Shown piece after piece: positions 1 through 11,940 of a stretch of DNA of 64,000 nt. The DNA lies in assembly GCF_963678975.1 (NCBI RefSeq), contig NC_089285.1, positions 4,202,694 through 4,266,693 of the forward strand, read 5' to 3'. A program made the translations under genes and the position numbers. The stretch's first letter is position 1, and the number at the start of each line of letters is the position of its first letter. Source of the stretch: Dysidea avara (taxonomy: Eukaryota; Porifera; Demospongiae; Dictyoceratida; Dysideidae). The notes under the pieces were generated by a model. It searched no databases. It was not told where the DNA came from and was given only the letters and a program-made list of their open reading frames with translations.

Positions 1-96
1 GAATAGTGAAAGTATCAGTTAGCAGATGAGCATTGGTGAGTATGATCCATGTGTTATGTTGCATGGGTTTATAGTTGTACAATGCTATTAAAAGTG

Positions 97-318
97 AAGA
101 GTAACCACAACTCTTAAAGAGTTCCCATAATAGGGAGGATTCTGGGGAGGATTTAACACTCCTGGAAAGTAACCATTACTCTAAAGGAGTAACACATGCT
201 CTGAAGGTGGAGTCACTTACTCTTCAGAGTAATGGTTATTCTCTTCAGAGTGTTGGTTATTCTCCAGGGGTGTTAAATCCTCCCTATGCTGGGAACTCTT
301 TAGAGTGGTGATTGCTCT
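97..318. repeat. Foldback (inverted-repeat) element
   Basis: The left arm begins AAGAGTAACCACAACTC and reads through an AAAGAGTTCCC block and an ATAGGGAGGAT block. The right arm is its imperfect reverse complement, ending GATTGCTCTT. The arms are about 100 bp with a short centre holding further ACTCTTCAGAG motifs. There is no coding potential. It looks like a non-autonomous foldback or MITE; no clear target duplication was found. Confidence 0.75.
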
Positions 319-320
319 TT

Positions 321-857
321 ATGTTAAACAGTGTAGAACAGTGTAGTTAAGGAAGAATCATTATAAGTTAATACTAGTTTCCTAAGGGCTGGACAGCTGT
401 TCTGAAGTGTAAGCCCAACCACATAGGGGTTTCTGGAAACCCCAGAAACCCCTCCCCCCCTAAAACTTCCCCTGACTGATCATGACCTTCCATGACAATA
501 TAGGCTCCCTGTAGGTCATGTATATAATAAATGGTGCATGGTGCTCCAATTAAGAACTCATGACCAATTATTCAGCAATTATCTTTTCTAATAGTTTGAC
601 AACAATTGACACCGCAGATATCAGGTGATAATTTCCATGTGCAGGATCATTAGAAGTATCCCCTAGCTCCTTTGTGTACTGGTGTTACATTAGATAGCTG
701 TCTGCTGCAAAGTTACTGTTTGCGACATGTCATATTCCACTGCATTTTGGAGCATCTAAATACCCACAACATCATCAATCCTAGCTTTAGACCTGTAATA
801 CCCAACTAATGTTTCTCGTAGATGACATCTTAAAAGCAATGGATTCTCACTATCAGG
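321..857. other. Non-coding stretch, nothing recognised
   Basis: AT-rich DNA with a C-rich patch near 440-470 (CCCCAGAAACCCC). No plausible exon, RNA gene or terminal repeat was seen. The decayed LINE begins shortly after. Confidence 0.5.
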
Positions 858-1985
858 TTGACCTGGTACTGCTTTACTTTTTCTAAAGTATCTGGTACAG
901 TTGCTCATAATAAATCACTAATTAACTTGCCAATTACGGTATACAATCCAATATTCATAAGTAGATTTCTACCTGGCTCACTTCCAGAACACAAAGAGTC
1001 TTATTTGAAGGTTGCACATCTAGCACAAAGAAAGTATTGTCTGGTGTCCCCCAGGGCACTGTCCTTGGACCCCTATAGTGTTCTTATACTGTACACTAAT
1101 GACATAGACACTAACATTACTTCCTCTATCCATGTTTATGCTGATGATTGTGTATTATATAGAGTAATTAAAGTACCTAAAGACCGTATTCTCTTACAAC
1201 AAGACCTCAACCATCTTGTCCAGTGGACATATACTTGGCAGATGAAACTAAACATTGAGAAATGTGTGTCAATGACCTGTACCAGATCACCTGCTTTAAC
1301 CCCCACAGCTTACTATATCTCTGAGCATGCCTTAGAAATTGTGGAGCAGCATGACTACCTAGGGGTTAGACTACATAGTTCTATGACGTGGTCTTATCAT
1401 ATCCAACTGAAGATCAATAAGGCAACTAAAATTCTTAACCTTATCGAGTGTACACTACACAAGTGCACTAAAAAGTCAAGCAATCAGCTTATTTTACTTT
1501 AGTAAGACCAGTGCTTGAATATGCTGCAATTATATGGGACCTCCATCAGAAATATCTAATTGATAATATAGAGGAGATCCAATGAAGGGCAGCAAGATGG
1601 AGACTATAGATTGACAAGCAGTGTTTCAGATACGATATTGGCATTAAATTTGTCTACTCTAGATCAGTGTCATTATAACAGTAGGTTTACCATCTTTGTA
1701 AGACCAAATTTGTCCATCAACATATATACCACCTCACTACACTCCACTTACCTCTGCTTACAACACCCGCCAATTCCATCCTCTCCACTTTACGGTGCCA
1801 TGGTCATGATCATCCACAACATATTATCAGATGAGTTTCTTCCCAAATACCACCCGAGATTACCCCACCAAATTATTGAATCTGATTTACTCAATAAATT
1901 TTCTGATTATTATTTACTGACCACCAAGGCTGCACCTACTTATCATTTTTTGTAGGATACTATCAGCAACAAACTGCCTATCCCA
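858..1985 (+). pseudogene. Decayed non-LTR retrotransposon (LINE), reverse transcriptase C-terminal half
   Basis: Two open frames, 858-1502 and 1611-1955, with the gap between them, read as the palm and thumb region of a LINE reverse transcriptase. A degraded SGVPQGTVLGPL motif lies at about 1040-1075 in another frame and is followed by a stop, so a frameshift and a stop separate it from the rest. The catalytic box survives as YADD near 1137-1150, followed by the usual KLNIEKC-like segment and a YLGV motif. From 1500 a VRPVLEYAA-IWD block with stops matches the family's C-terminal region, then an RAAR block. At least two disablements are visible, so the copy is dead. It resembles Jockey/CR1-type elements; the exact clade is undecided. 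No 5' end was found; it is probably 5'-truncated. Confidence 0.85.
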
Positions 1986-2475
1986 GTCACAAATCAATCA
2001 ATCAGTTTCATGAAAGCTGTTGGTACCATGCCAGTTTTATGCTATTGACATAAAGAAGCGTTTGTTGCAAACAGCACAATAAATTAATATTATGCACCAA
2101 AAGCTGCAAGATCACCCAAATGTGCAATGTTGGCATTCAAAATGCACTGTCAGTATGTATAACATGTTTATGCAAGCTGCATATAAAACTGAGAGAGAAA
2201 GCATCATTGGTGATGAACAAAAAAATAATAATAACAATGTACAAAAATAACTATAGCTAATTAAGTGAGTGAATGAGTCCTCGGACACACACTACCACAG
2301 AGAAGGCAATAGGATGCCCACGGACATTCTCACTTGGATACAAGTCAACTAGCTATATCAAACAAAGCAGTTGTAGAATATCTTAGTTATGATTCTCCAC
2401 AGTAGCTATTCGTTTTGCCAGCATTTTGTAACTTGCATATTCGACCAATTAAAGGTATAACAAGGGCTATAAATT
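1986..2475. other. Non-coding stretch, nothing recognised
   Basis: AT-rich interval between the LINE remnant and a hAT-like MITE. It includes an A-rich tract at about 2218-2250. No exon or RNA gene seen. Confidence 0.45.
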
Positions 2476-2476
2476 T

Positions 2477-3144
2477 CAGGGCCGGACCGGACCACTTTTC
2501 AGCTACTTGAATTTGTAAAAGGGTCCCTTTGTAAGTAGATCGAGATACTCTAATAGAGCAGTCACCATTATACTCTAATAGAACAGTCATCGCAATACTC
2601 TGATAGTGCATTCGGTATAGAATATAGCCACTATTCTGCTTAGTTTAAGCCATTATACATCTATGTTAATTGTCCTCAAATAACTCAAAAGTTCCAATGA
2701 GTTATCTGCATAGTACTGCGTTGGGTTAATTGATCATGTGAGCATGTCATGCATGCATTAGCAATTCAATCCCAATTGTTTCTGTATCTCAAAGAACTAA
2801 ACTTTCACTGAAATTTTGAAAGTAAAAGAGTACTGTAGTACAAAATTACCAGGATATATCCTTGATGTTAACAAAAAGGAGAAAGAGGCTTTGTAAGTAA
2901 AATAGCTTCCAGATGCCATTTCAGAGCATCTATTTTCTAAAATTTCCCTAGGGGAGCATTGCCCCCAGATTCCCCTAGCTTGGCATGTTGTGTGTGCTTA
3001 GCACATGCAGTTGAGTGTCACATGAAAGCAGATAATCAAAAAGTCATATAAAATCAATAAAAAGTAGTGAGCATGACTATGACCTCCATTGTAGTCCATG
3101 GATGGCCAGACCACTCAATAATCTCTGCATGGGCTCCGGCCCTG
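2477..3144. mobile_element. hAT-like non-autonomous element with CAGGGCCGGA TIRs
   Basis: The left end is CAGGGCCGGA and the right end TCCGGCCCTG, exact inverted copies, followed inward by related GGACCAC / GTGGTCTGG blocks. CTATAAATT flanks both sides (2467-2475 and 3145-3153), with one extra T at the left junction. This fits the 8-bp target duplication of hAT transposons. There is no transposase inside. The element carries GATCGAGATACTCTAATAG followed by AGCAGTCAC (2538-2565) and a second copy at 2571-2590. Confidence 0.8.
2538..2590 (+). repeat. CTCTAATAGAG cassette, two tandem copies
   Basis: Two copies of TACTCTAATAGAGCAGTC (the second with GAACAGTC) are followed by a degenerate third, ACTCTGATAGTGCA. 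The core CTCTAATAGAG is a near-palindrome. The same short sequence recurs at 3640, 3799, 19099, 30955, 31212, 36302, 36331, 44608 and 57603 in this window. Confidence 0.8.
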
Positions 3145-3574
3145 CTATAAATTACATTGTCATAGGATAAATTGTGTTTTATAATGTGTGCATGCAAATT
3201 CATTGTGTTTAAATAACTTACAACTATTGCAATGATTATTTGTAAAACTGTACTAGCCCTGTGGTGCAATTCTTTACAGCTGAGTTAATGATAGCAGAAT
3301 TATCTGCCTGTATAGCAGCATACACTTGGGCATGACCTTGAGCCTACTATAATTGGTTTCTTCTTGTGATTGGTTTCTTGCTCAAATCTATGCACTATGT
3401 TTTCATTCAGCACTAATCAGCAGTGCTTTACTAGCTTAACAAGACTATTTAATTCCTTCATCAAAATAACAACTAGGAACAATCAACTATATAGTGAGGG
3501 AAGGCAGTTTCTATTCAAAACTAATTATTTTTAAAATGATAATATAATATGTACTGTCTATTGTCTACAGTATC

Positions 3575-3966
3575 CAGGGGTGAATACAGTGGGCTCAAAG
3601 GGGGCTGTTGACCCCCTCCAAAATTTTTTAGTATGCCAAGATCGAGATACTCTAATAGAGCAGTCACTCTAATAAAGCAGTTACAGTATTAGAGAGCAGT
3701 GCATGTGTAGCAAGCTACGTAAGGATTTTTATGTACTTTAGAGATGAGTTACATGTATGTATTTGTGTGTGATTACATGTGTCATTGTTTCAGTCATATA
3801 CTCTAATAGAACAGTCAGTATCAGTGATAAATGCATAGTTGGTGAGGTGGACAGCTATTGTCAGCTGGCTGTGACCTTTTTTGTTTTGGTCTCACCTTAC
3901 CAAACCAGACAATGTAGTGCCTGAGTTCATTTTGGCCCCCTATCCTTAGGTCTGGATCCGCCCCTG
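3575..3966. mobile_element. MITE with CAGGGG...CCCCTG ends carrying the CTCTAATAGAG cassette
   Basis: It begins CAGGGGTGAATACAG and ends CTGGATCCGCCCCTG, the widespread hAT-like terminal type CAGGGGCGGATCCAG. The interior holds the cassette (3640-3666 and 3799-3817), then GTAGCAAGCTACGTA and GTCAGCTGGCTGTGACC. The same blocks in the same order make up 36226-36521, so the two are members of one family. No clean 8-bp target duplication was found. Confidence 0.7.
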
Positions 3967-6229
3967 CATGGTACAACATCTGCATCATTTCACAAAGCGA
4001 CAATGCATATTTCAAAATTTTATAAGTAACAGACAACAAGGCCACTTTTTCCAAACAATATAGAATGCAATGCCCTACACCCTGCACTTTGATTTACAAC
4101 CACAGACAATTATATTTGGGTGGCTGGCTGCTCTTCAGCAAAATTCATTAGAACATTGTGCAGTAGTATTTGTACAGGAACTTTAATTATACCAAAAGAT
4201 TACTTCTGTAAGCAAAATGATTACAAGTACTAAATACTTGTGTAGCTAATTACCTTGCACGACATGGTGTGAAAACTTGAAATGTATATTGTACTTAAAA
4301 AGCAGCTTGCTTTGTTTTGTACCACTATTCTTTATAATAATGACTACTTGCAGAATGGGCTCTATTGGCTTTAAATATGCGATCTCTAATTCACCACAGT
4401 ATTCTATTTTTTCTGTAGAGTTAGCTAGAGTGTGCATATGTCGTATGGCAAGAGAAAGTTTTATCAAACTGTAGTAATCCATTCTAGCTGCATGCAGATG
4501 ACAATAGACTATTAGCTTAGTGTGGTTACGTGTAATTACTTAGACATTGCATATTGGTAATCATTAGCAACTATTCATAGTTATTAGATGCATGGGACAG
4601 TATAAAGTCAGTGCTGGGTAATTATACCAGTTTCTGATCGATCCGGAGATATAAATACTATCTATCATGATGCATGTATATGGTGGCAAAGCGATGGTTA
4701 TATGCTAGAAAGCTGAGTTTGTGACATTACAGAAAAAGACTCAAAATTTCATGAAATGCATACGGGAAACCCATATTTTATATAAAGTTTTAGTGGAAGC
4801 TATTATAGTACCAGAATTTAATAGTCTAGCTATATATTTAGCTGTATTATATAAAAGAAATAATATACATGACCAGGGTGTCTTGATGAGTCAGTTATTT
4901 TTCTATTGTGCATGCTCTTAAATTAATTTGTAGAGTCCCATTAAGAGAGCCACTGTAGTCAATACCATTAGTAATTTATTAGAGGCTATGCAGACAGGAC
5001 ATTATAGGGGCCTTAATGTGTATATTATATATGGACCTTAAAAATACAAAATCTTTATTCCTTATGTTCAGAATAAAAACAAATGGTTGCTTTAGAATGT
5101 TCGAACGTGCAGTGCCTGGGAACTCACAATAAGCCATATTAGCATCACAGATTCAAAGTGCATACATTACAAAATTATTGCTTTCAGTGCACTTAACAAA
5201 CAGATTTTCTTATTTTCGAACCTTTACTGACTACATATGTATATTTCTATTTCAGTTGTGGATTATAAAAACTATAGATATTGCATCATCAAAGAGCCAT
5301 GGCCTCTAGTTCATTAAGATATAATTATAGCTAAAACCTTAAAACTGCATGATATGTCCATGTAGTTTACATGACTAATACAGTAATATTTGTACACGCA
5401 TGTTTATCAAACCATGACAGTTATATATCAGCTCAGCAAATTTAGGTTATAACTATAATACATTATATCCGATAGTGTTGTACTTCCATTGGAGTCTATA
5501 TGGAGATGCATGTGAATATAGGTGGATCTGATTGGGGGGAGGGGGGGGGGGCTTTGCCCTCCTGGCCTTTATTTTGTCCCCCTTGGACCTACAAGACTAT
5601 ATATTGATACCAGAAACTGGAATCGTGCATTTACACTGTATTCAGAAGTACAGAAAGCCAATAGGCAAAAAGAAGACAACAGTTATAAATGCACTTTACA
5701 GTTATAAGCTGTACACTGTGAAGAAAGTGAGGCCAGTCTCCAGTCAGATGCAGTTCTAATGTCATTAATTTATAAATTTTGCTAATTATAACAATACTAT
5801 ATATTTTATTTTGATTTAGTACACTTTACCATCAAACAGGTTTATCTCATGCAGATAGGCTAATTAATACTTGTATGCTTTGCAAAGCATACACTTTGTT
5901 ACGTAGCTGTAATTTCTATCAAAACTAATGCTCCCATCAAAATTAATGCTCCCAGATTCAAACCTATATAGGTCTAGTTTTGTTTTTTTTTCTCAGTAGA
6001 TATCTGATTTATTCAGCTGTACCAGACAAAGTTATGCAAATGAGTATAACTTGTGTACTAGAGTTCCATTCATCTCCTCCTTGATGGAAAACACTACTTA
6101 AGCTTAAAACTTGTTGGCTCCCTCAGCCTCCCCCCTTATGGTGTCTCCTATATAGATCTTCCTATTGTGAACCTACTTCCCAACCCTTCCCTTGCATGTA
6201 ATCTATTAGTTAAATTAATTAATTGTAGG
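3967..6229. other. Gene-free AT-rich interval
   Basis: No exon or RNA gene supported. A G-run (GGGGAGGGGGGGGGG) followed by GCTTTGCCCTCCTGG at 5536-5566 resembles the interior of CAGGGGCGGATC-type MITEs and is probably a fragment of one. Short open frames here lack any family signature. Confidence 0.45.
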
Positions 6230-6234
6230 TGTAG

Positions 6235-6390
6235 TGAAACAATATATAGGTATAGGCAAGTGGTTGGAACACCGGCCTAGCTGGTAATCAAAAAGTTCTA
6301 GCTTCTATGTCCAGTTGCAGCTGTTGTTACTTCCATGAGCGAACAACTTTACTCGCTGTCTGCATATAATAATTATTATTATTATGAGTG
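6235..6390 (+). repeat. tRNA-derived SINE
   Basis: An A-box-like TAGGCAAGTGG near 6250 is followed by GTTGGAACACCGGCCTAG and a B-box-like GCTTCTATGTCC about 50 bp on, then a tRNA-unrelated stretch and an ATT-repeat tail (TTATTATTATTATGAG). This is the layout of a tRNA-derived SINE. A functional tRNA is unlikely because the cloverleaf does not close. Confidence 0.6.
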
Positions 6391-7250
6391 TATTCCTAAT
6401 GATTATGCATACTATATAATTATGTTAAGCCTAGGGCCAGATCACTATGAGACCAATTTGATCAAACCAGACCACACACATCTAATTTTATAACTTTAAC
6501 CGCTTGATATCTTAGCATAATTATATACTATTGACCTAGTTTCACACAACAATCCTTCCATAGTATCAAGAGTCCATAATAGAGAATACGTTCTAGAGAA
6601 AGAGAAGGAGAATATTATACACAATAGAGAAAATATTTATAGGCTCTTATGAAATACTGCTCCATTCATTCATTGTTCTTCGGATTCATGTCAGATTTAG
6701 TCTTGAGAGCAGGATGTGCAGCCTTTATTTCAATACAGAACACCATCAAAGAATAGTACAAGAGTTCATAATACATAGAGAAAGAACCCTTGATCATGTA
6801 GATAATTAAAAATTGTGTTACAATCAACTTTTTAATTTCTTCTTGCATTAAAATTAAAATTGCCATATAATTGGTACTTCTACGTAACTAAGCAATCACT
6901 TCAAACTGGGAGAAAGGTATTGCTTACACAATACACATGTGCATGGTTGACATTAAAGAAAATTTGCATTAATTGAAAATTGATATTTTGCATTCTATAT
7001 TGTGCTTTAATACCATAACTGTTTCACTGCCCATACAAAAGTCTCAATAGTAGCAGTGAAATTTATCCCGTACTTCACTGGTAGCAGTGAAAAAGTTGTG
7101 ATTGCAATTTCATTGGCTAGAATTTATGTTAACAATGTAGCGCCAATTAGTGTTTACGCGTGTTTAGTACATAGTGACAAATTGCATACTATAACAACGC
7201 TAATACATAGCATGCATATATATTATGCAGAGAGTATGGTATTAACTGGG
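6391..7250. other. Gene-free AT-rich interval
   Basis: Nothing coding is supported. At about 7038-7095 the motif TAGCAGTGAAATTTATCCC appears, the same sequence that forms the arms of the adjacent palindrome, so this may be the outer part of that element. Confidence 0.4.
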
Positions 7251-7376
7251 AATAGCATGGGTATAGCAGTGAAATTTGGGATATATAAGATACCACTCTT
7301 GTTGTATTGGAAATGGTAAATTTCCAATACAACACTCATGGTATTTATCCCAAATTTCACTGCTACCCATGCTATT
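7251..7376. repeat. Long palindrome (foldback MITE)
   Basis: AATAGCATGGG, GCAGTGAAATTTGGGATA and TTGTATTGGAAAT on the left arm are mirrored on the right by ATTTCCAATACAA, TATCCCAAATTTCACTGC and CCCATGCTATT. The arms are about 60 bp with only a few bases between them. No coding content. Confidence 0.85.
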
Positions 7377-8214
7377 ACTAGTACAAATTGTTCGATCATT
7401 CTTTATGATTTACTATTAATCACTAGGCAGGCAGCACAGCTGATTTGCCTAGGATGTACAATCAACAATAGTGCAGTGCATGTTACAATCAATGAGAGTA
7501 TGTATTTATGCAGGCTACAATTAGCTACTAAATGTGAAGTTATATAGTACATATGCATGTGTTACATCAAAAGTTAGCTATATGCAGTGTGTGTTACAAT
7601 TGCTAATTATAAAAGTAAATTACAGTACGTATATACACTTACAAACAGTCATAAAGTAACAGTGCGTATGTACAATTAACAGCAAGTTACAATAGCTATG
7701 TATATGTTACAATTACTAATTATTAATAATCAATAAATTACGTAATTGATTTGTAAAGCAATTGGGAATACTAGCTTCGATAGTTGGGATAAGTAAATAA
7801 GTTCCAATCAAGAAAAATCTTTAAAAAGTAACTATTATGATAATGATTAGTTCTAGCAGTAGGCCAATTGTAGTTTGCATGCAAAACTGACTAATGTGCT
7901 ATGGTAGCACCTAAAATTCGACTGCTCCAGACAAAAAATAGTACCCTACCGTAGCACTTTAGTTTAAACAGTGTGGTGCATGCAATCTGAAGAGAATTCT
8001 CAGCATGGCATGCTCCAACTGGATGAAATGAGGTCATACTCCCCCAGGAAGCTTTTGAAACATATAGCTGTGACAGCATTGGATCTGGAAAGTAATTTGT
8101 AATACCAGTCAAAATATACAGTGAAATATATATATAAAATTGACAAAAATGAGCAATGTATATAGCTAGTAGTTACAAACTAAGGTGGTACCAGAACTCT
8201 GTGTGTGCAGTATG

Positions 8215-8216
<2 letters not shown>
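7377..8216. other. Gene-free AT-rich interval
   Basis: No exon, RNA gene or paired termini seen. GTTACAAT is scattered through 7480-7720 as a loose, irregular repetition. Confidence 0.4.

Positions 8217-8263
<47 letters not shown>
8217..8263. repeat. (TG)n microsatellite
   Basis: About 20 TG units, interrupted by TC near the right end. The reverse strand reads as a His-Thr open frame, which is an artefact. Confidence 0.98.
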
Positions 8264-8264
<1 letters not shown>

Positions 8265-8756
8265 TGTGTGTCTGTATACCGACACACGCAGCCACTGCAC
8301 ATGCTAAACAAAGTATATCACAATAATCAAGCAAGCACACATTTGCTGTAATGTCCGTGTTCTTCTGTAGTATGCAATAAAGAACTGACACAAAGTATGT
8401 ACATATATACATTTCTACCAGAATCTAAAATCTGTATCATGAAACCCACAATCACTATATACATGCAAACCCTGTAAGTGAAAAGTTAAAGAATGTAGAG
8501 CTGCGAAACTGGACAGAAAGTTACTGAGCAGATCACAACTGTCGCTTATCTAGTTAACTAACATTTTTATGCTGCGCCTACGTAGCATGTAAGCTATGTG
8601 CACCTTAAAAGTTGTAGTACAGTCTCTTATCAGTCTCTTATAGTGGCCAAAGTAAGACACCAAATGATTGCACTGTTCATTACATCTATATATAATTAAA
8701 TGAATAATGGCATTCCAATATAGGAGGAGAAAAATAAGAGGGGAGAAGTCTGATAG
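8264..8756. other. Gene-free interval
   Basis: No feature recognised between the TG tract and the 12-bp minisatellite. Confidence 0.4.
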
Positions 8757-8845
8757 AGGAAGTCTACAGGATAGAAGTCTGCAGGAGTCTGCAGGACTCT
8801 GCAGGAGTCTGCAGGAATCTGATAGAAGTCTGCAGGAGAAGTCTG
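8757..8845. repeat. Short minisatellite, AGTCTGCAGG units
   Basis: Repeats of GAAGTCTGCAGG, with variants GACTCTGCAGG and GAATCTGATAG, at a period of about 11-12 bp. The repeat creates spurious open frames on the minus strand. Confidence 0.8.
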
Positions 8846-10797
8846 ATAAAGATTTCTGGAGCAAAGAGGCAAAGAGTTGAACCAGACCACAATGTGTTAA
8901 TGCGTTCAGTTCACCGGGTAGTAATAGTGATCAACAAATCACTGATAGTTCTGCCACTTTTCATGAGCAACCATCTTTTAGGAGTCCCATGAATTTGAAA
9001 TCTCTCCTCTGTCATTGATGTTGGCTGTCCCACTGATGACACAAAATTGTTAGCAGATGCATGCACATGAAATCTCTTTACATAACAAGTGCACATATGT
9101 GAGTATAACAGTCTATGAATGTATACCAATATGACACCTGTGTTGGTTATAGGTTGAATGGTGTGGTCTGGATGTGGGATGAGATCAGATGTTACTCTGA
9201 TAGAGCCTCAGGAGTGGACACCAGTTGCTTGGATAATCTTAAGAGTACATGAGAGGGTGTATTTAATGTAGCCTTCAAAGATGACTGAATTTTGGAAAAT
9301 CACCCTTATGGTCGTGCCTGAAACAAAAAGCAAATGCTGAGCTCCTTCAACGGTCCAGCATTTGGATATGTACATCTGAGATGCCTACGGCTTTTGTGGA
9401 AGTAGCACTACGGCTTTCGTGGAAGTAGCAACTCCAATCCTGGATGTTGCATCATATCGTCAGCCATCTAGTCCAGCTTTTCTTAATGTAGTAGAGTCTT
9501 ACACTTGACCTGTTTTAAAGGTGCTTTATTGTCCGAGATGAACAAAGAGCCAGGTTCACTTCCTCTAGTGCCAGGTAAGGGAGTAGTACCTTGTTTGTGC
9601 AAACTACTGAATCTGTTAAGCCCAAGCATAACTTAACTCCCCTGCAGAAAGCAGCCAGAAAAAAGCAAGTAAAATCTAATAATGTGTTTGTGGCAAGGAA
9701 AATCTGAGTTGCTGTCATGAGTGATAAAAGACTGATTTTGTTTCACACAAATGCTGCAAACTGCTCTGGCTGTTTCAAATGGCTTCTAGGCATGTTTCTT
9801 GACTAAAATTAGTAAGCTAGTTTTGGTGTACCTGCATTAATGTTGTCTGTGACTTGGTCTGAGAAAACTGTTTTTTTTTGTCTAATCACAAGATATGCAG
9901 GTTTTAAGTATTCAGAATGTGGTAGCTCATCAATGGTTGCATATAGCTACAAAAAATTTCCTTCATTTTGCACCAATTCCTTACTATTAGAACAAGTAGT
10001 CATAAGCCGAGTTTACCACCATTTTAGATGTTTTTTGGCATGTGATTTACATGTTTCAGTGTGCATGTAAGAGTTTAGGAATGGCAGTAAGATAAGACAA
10101 AAAGTGTACTCGGAAGTGGCAACAACAACCGCGTTGTGATGTGAGTTTATATACAATAAGATCTGTGTTTATCACAATCATGTTACTACAGAAGCACATG
10201 TGAGACTAAGGGATTTGGAAGGATCAAACGTTGATGAGGAGGCTAGCCCTTCAAGTGTTAATACCTCAGAGACAACAAGTTATTTAACTAATGGTATAAC
10301 AAATGTATGACTGTTAGTTTCATGTGAAATAATACAACAATTACAAATTAGCTTTTACATAACAGAAATAAAATTCGCAGGAAAATGGACAATGTTTTAT
10401 TTTCATCATCCGTCATCTCTATACTGTGCAGCAATTTCTTGTCCATGGTCTAACGTGAACAATAAATGCAATGTCACCACAGCTAGTACCCACATAAAAT
10501 AATGGTCTGGTGACCATACCATACAGGAAAGGAGTAGCCAGTTGGAAAAATGGCCATTCAGAATAAAGAATTAATGAGATCAATGCAAACATATTCAGAA
10601 GGCTAACTCTTGTTACACTATAATGTCTCCTTAACATGCTATATATGTTCTGCCTATACATAGTCTCCCCAACCATAATGGGTCAGGCGTGCAAGAGTAT
10701 GCTACCAACACAACTACACACAGTGTAACTCCACCAGATACATACAAGGTCTAGGTGGTAAAGTGAGTACTAGGATTATAATTAATTTATAGGAATC
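8846..10797. other. Gene-free interval with a small tandem duplication
   Basis: A 22-bp unit CTACGGCTTTTGTGGAAGT is duplicated at 9388-9432. Minus-strand frames at 8911-9129 and 9515-9718 show no recognisable family and no splice context that could be trusted. They may be fragments of an old element; left unassigned. Confidence 0.35.
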
Positions 10798-10976
10798 TAT
10801 CAACAAAAAAGTAATGAAACAAGGGATGAATGATGGTATTACAACATATAACTCAGTGGCAAGGTCCCTACTTTGGAACATTGGCTATAACAATAATATT
10901 TTGCTCAATGCCAAAGTAGGGACCCAAGCTATCATATCATCATTCATCTCTTGTTTCACTCCTTTTTTGTTGCATA
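10798..10976. repeat. Foldback element with long imperfect arms
   Basis: The outer arm AACAAAAAAGTAATGAAACA pairs with TGTTTCACTCCTTTTTTGTT at the right end. Inside these, GGATGAATGATG pairs with CATCATTCATC, and GGTCCCTACTTTGG pairs with CCAAAGTAGGGACC. Arms are about 80 bp. No coding content. Confidence 0.85.
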
Positions 10977-11940
10977 GATCCCTATTTCATTTTTAAATTG
11001 ACAAAGAACTAAAAACCGTGGCATTGCTGGAGCTCGCCTGCCCATTTAATTCTAAGACTGATCTTACTGCTGCACATCAACATAAAGCAGGAAAGCCTGA
11101 GTACCAATAAATAGTTGCTGAGCTTGATCATGTGGGCTTCGTGAGTCAGTGCACTGTAGAAATTGACTGCCTTGGCCATTACCTTAATGAAACCATTACA
11201 GTAATGAAAAAGTTCCAAAACACCACTCGATAAAGCAGCAGCGATTGCTATAACTGCATCCCAGAGAATATTCTTTGCCTGCAGAAACCCAGACTTGAAC
11301 TAATTAATTTATTTTAACTGTTTTTTGTATCCATCCTTGCCATGTGCCTACTTTGACTTTGGTCTTTGTGATCGCATATGACTGATGAATTGTACATATT
11401 ATTTAACACTTCATCTAATTTGATGGTTCAAAAATTTTTCAATACTAGTCAACAGTCAGATCTTGTGCCAGGCAACCCTGAAAGCTAGCTATGCCCCTCC
11501 TACCAAGCATTTAATGTTATGATACTACAAAGTAAAACCAAACTTTGTTCAGTCACTGCAGCTGTCAGATGTAAATAAAAATTTTTAAAAGGTTGTTACC
11601 TTGGACAAGCCAAATGACGTGTTTTTGCAAGCAGTGCTTGTCTTTTCGTGGGGAAAGCCAGAGCATATGTGTAATAAAGCACGTTTTTGCCACAAGGAAG
11701 AACGTAGCTGATTGAAAATGTCAATTCACTGTATAATGTGAGAAAATTACAAGTGCATGTTAATGCAAGTAGGAGACATTACAAACCAATTACAAAAGCA
11801 AACAACAGTAAATACACGTAGCTACAAGACAACAAATACTAGTTAGCTATTTACAATCAAGTTCAACAATTACAAACAGGACAATACATACACAAAATAT
11901 ATAATTGTAACAGGAAGTTAGATAGAATATATTATTATTA
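10977..11940. other. Gene-free interval downstream of the Brambleberry-like gene
   Basis: No exon or repeat with defined ends was seen. It probably includes the 3' untranslated region of the minus-strand gene starting at 11941. Confidence 0.35.

Noticed and set aside
5522-5759. Frames starting in the GGGGGAGGGG run
   Set aside because: The start lies in a G-rich MITE-like fragment and the rest lacks homology; chance frame.
8911-9718. Minus-strand frames near 9 kb as genes
   Set aside because: No recognisable domain, no convincing splice context and no conserved pattern; left unassigned.
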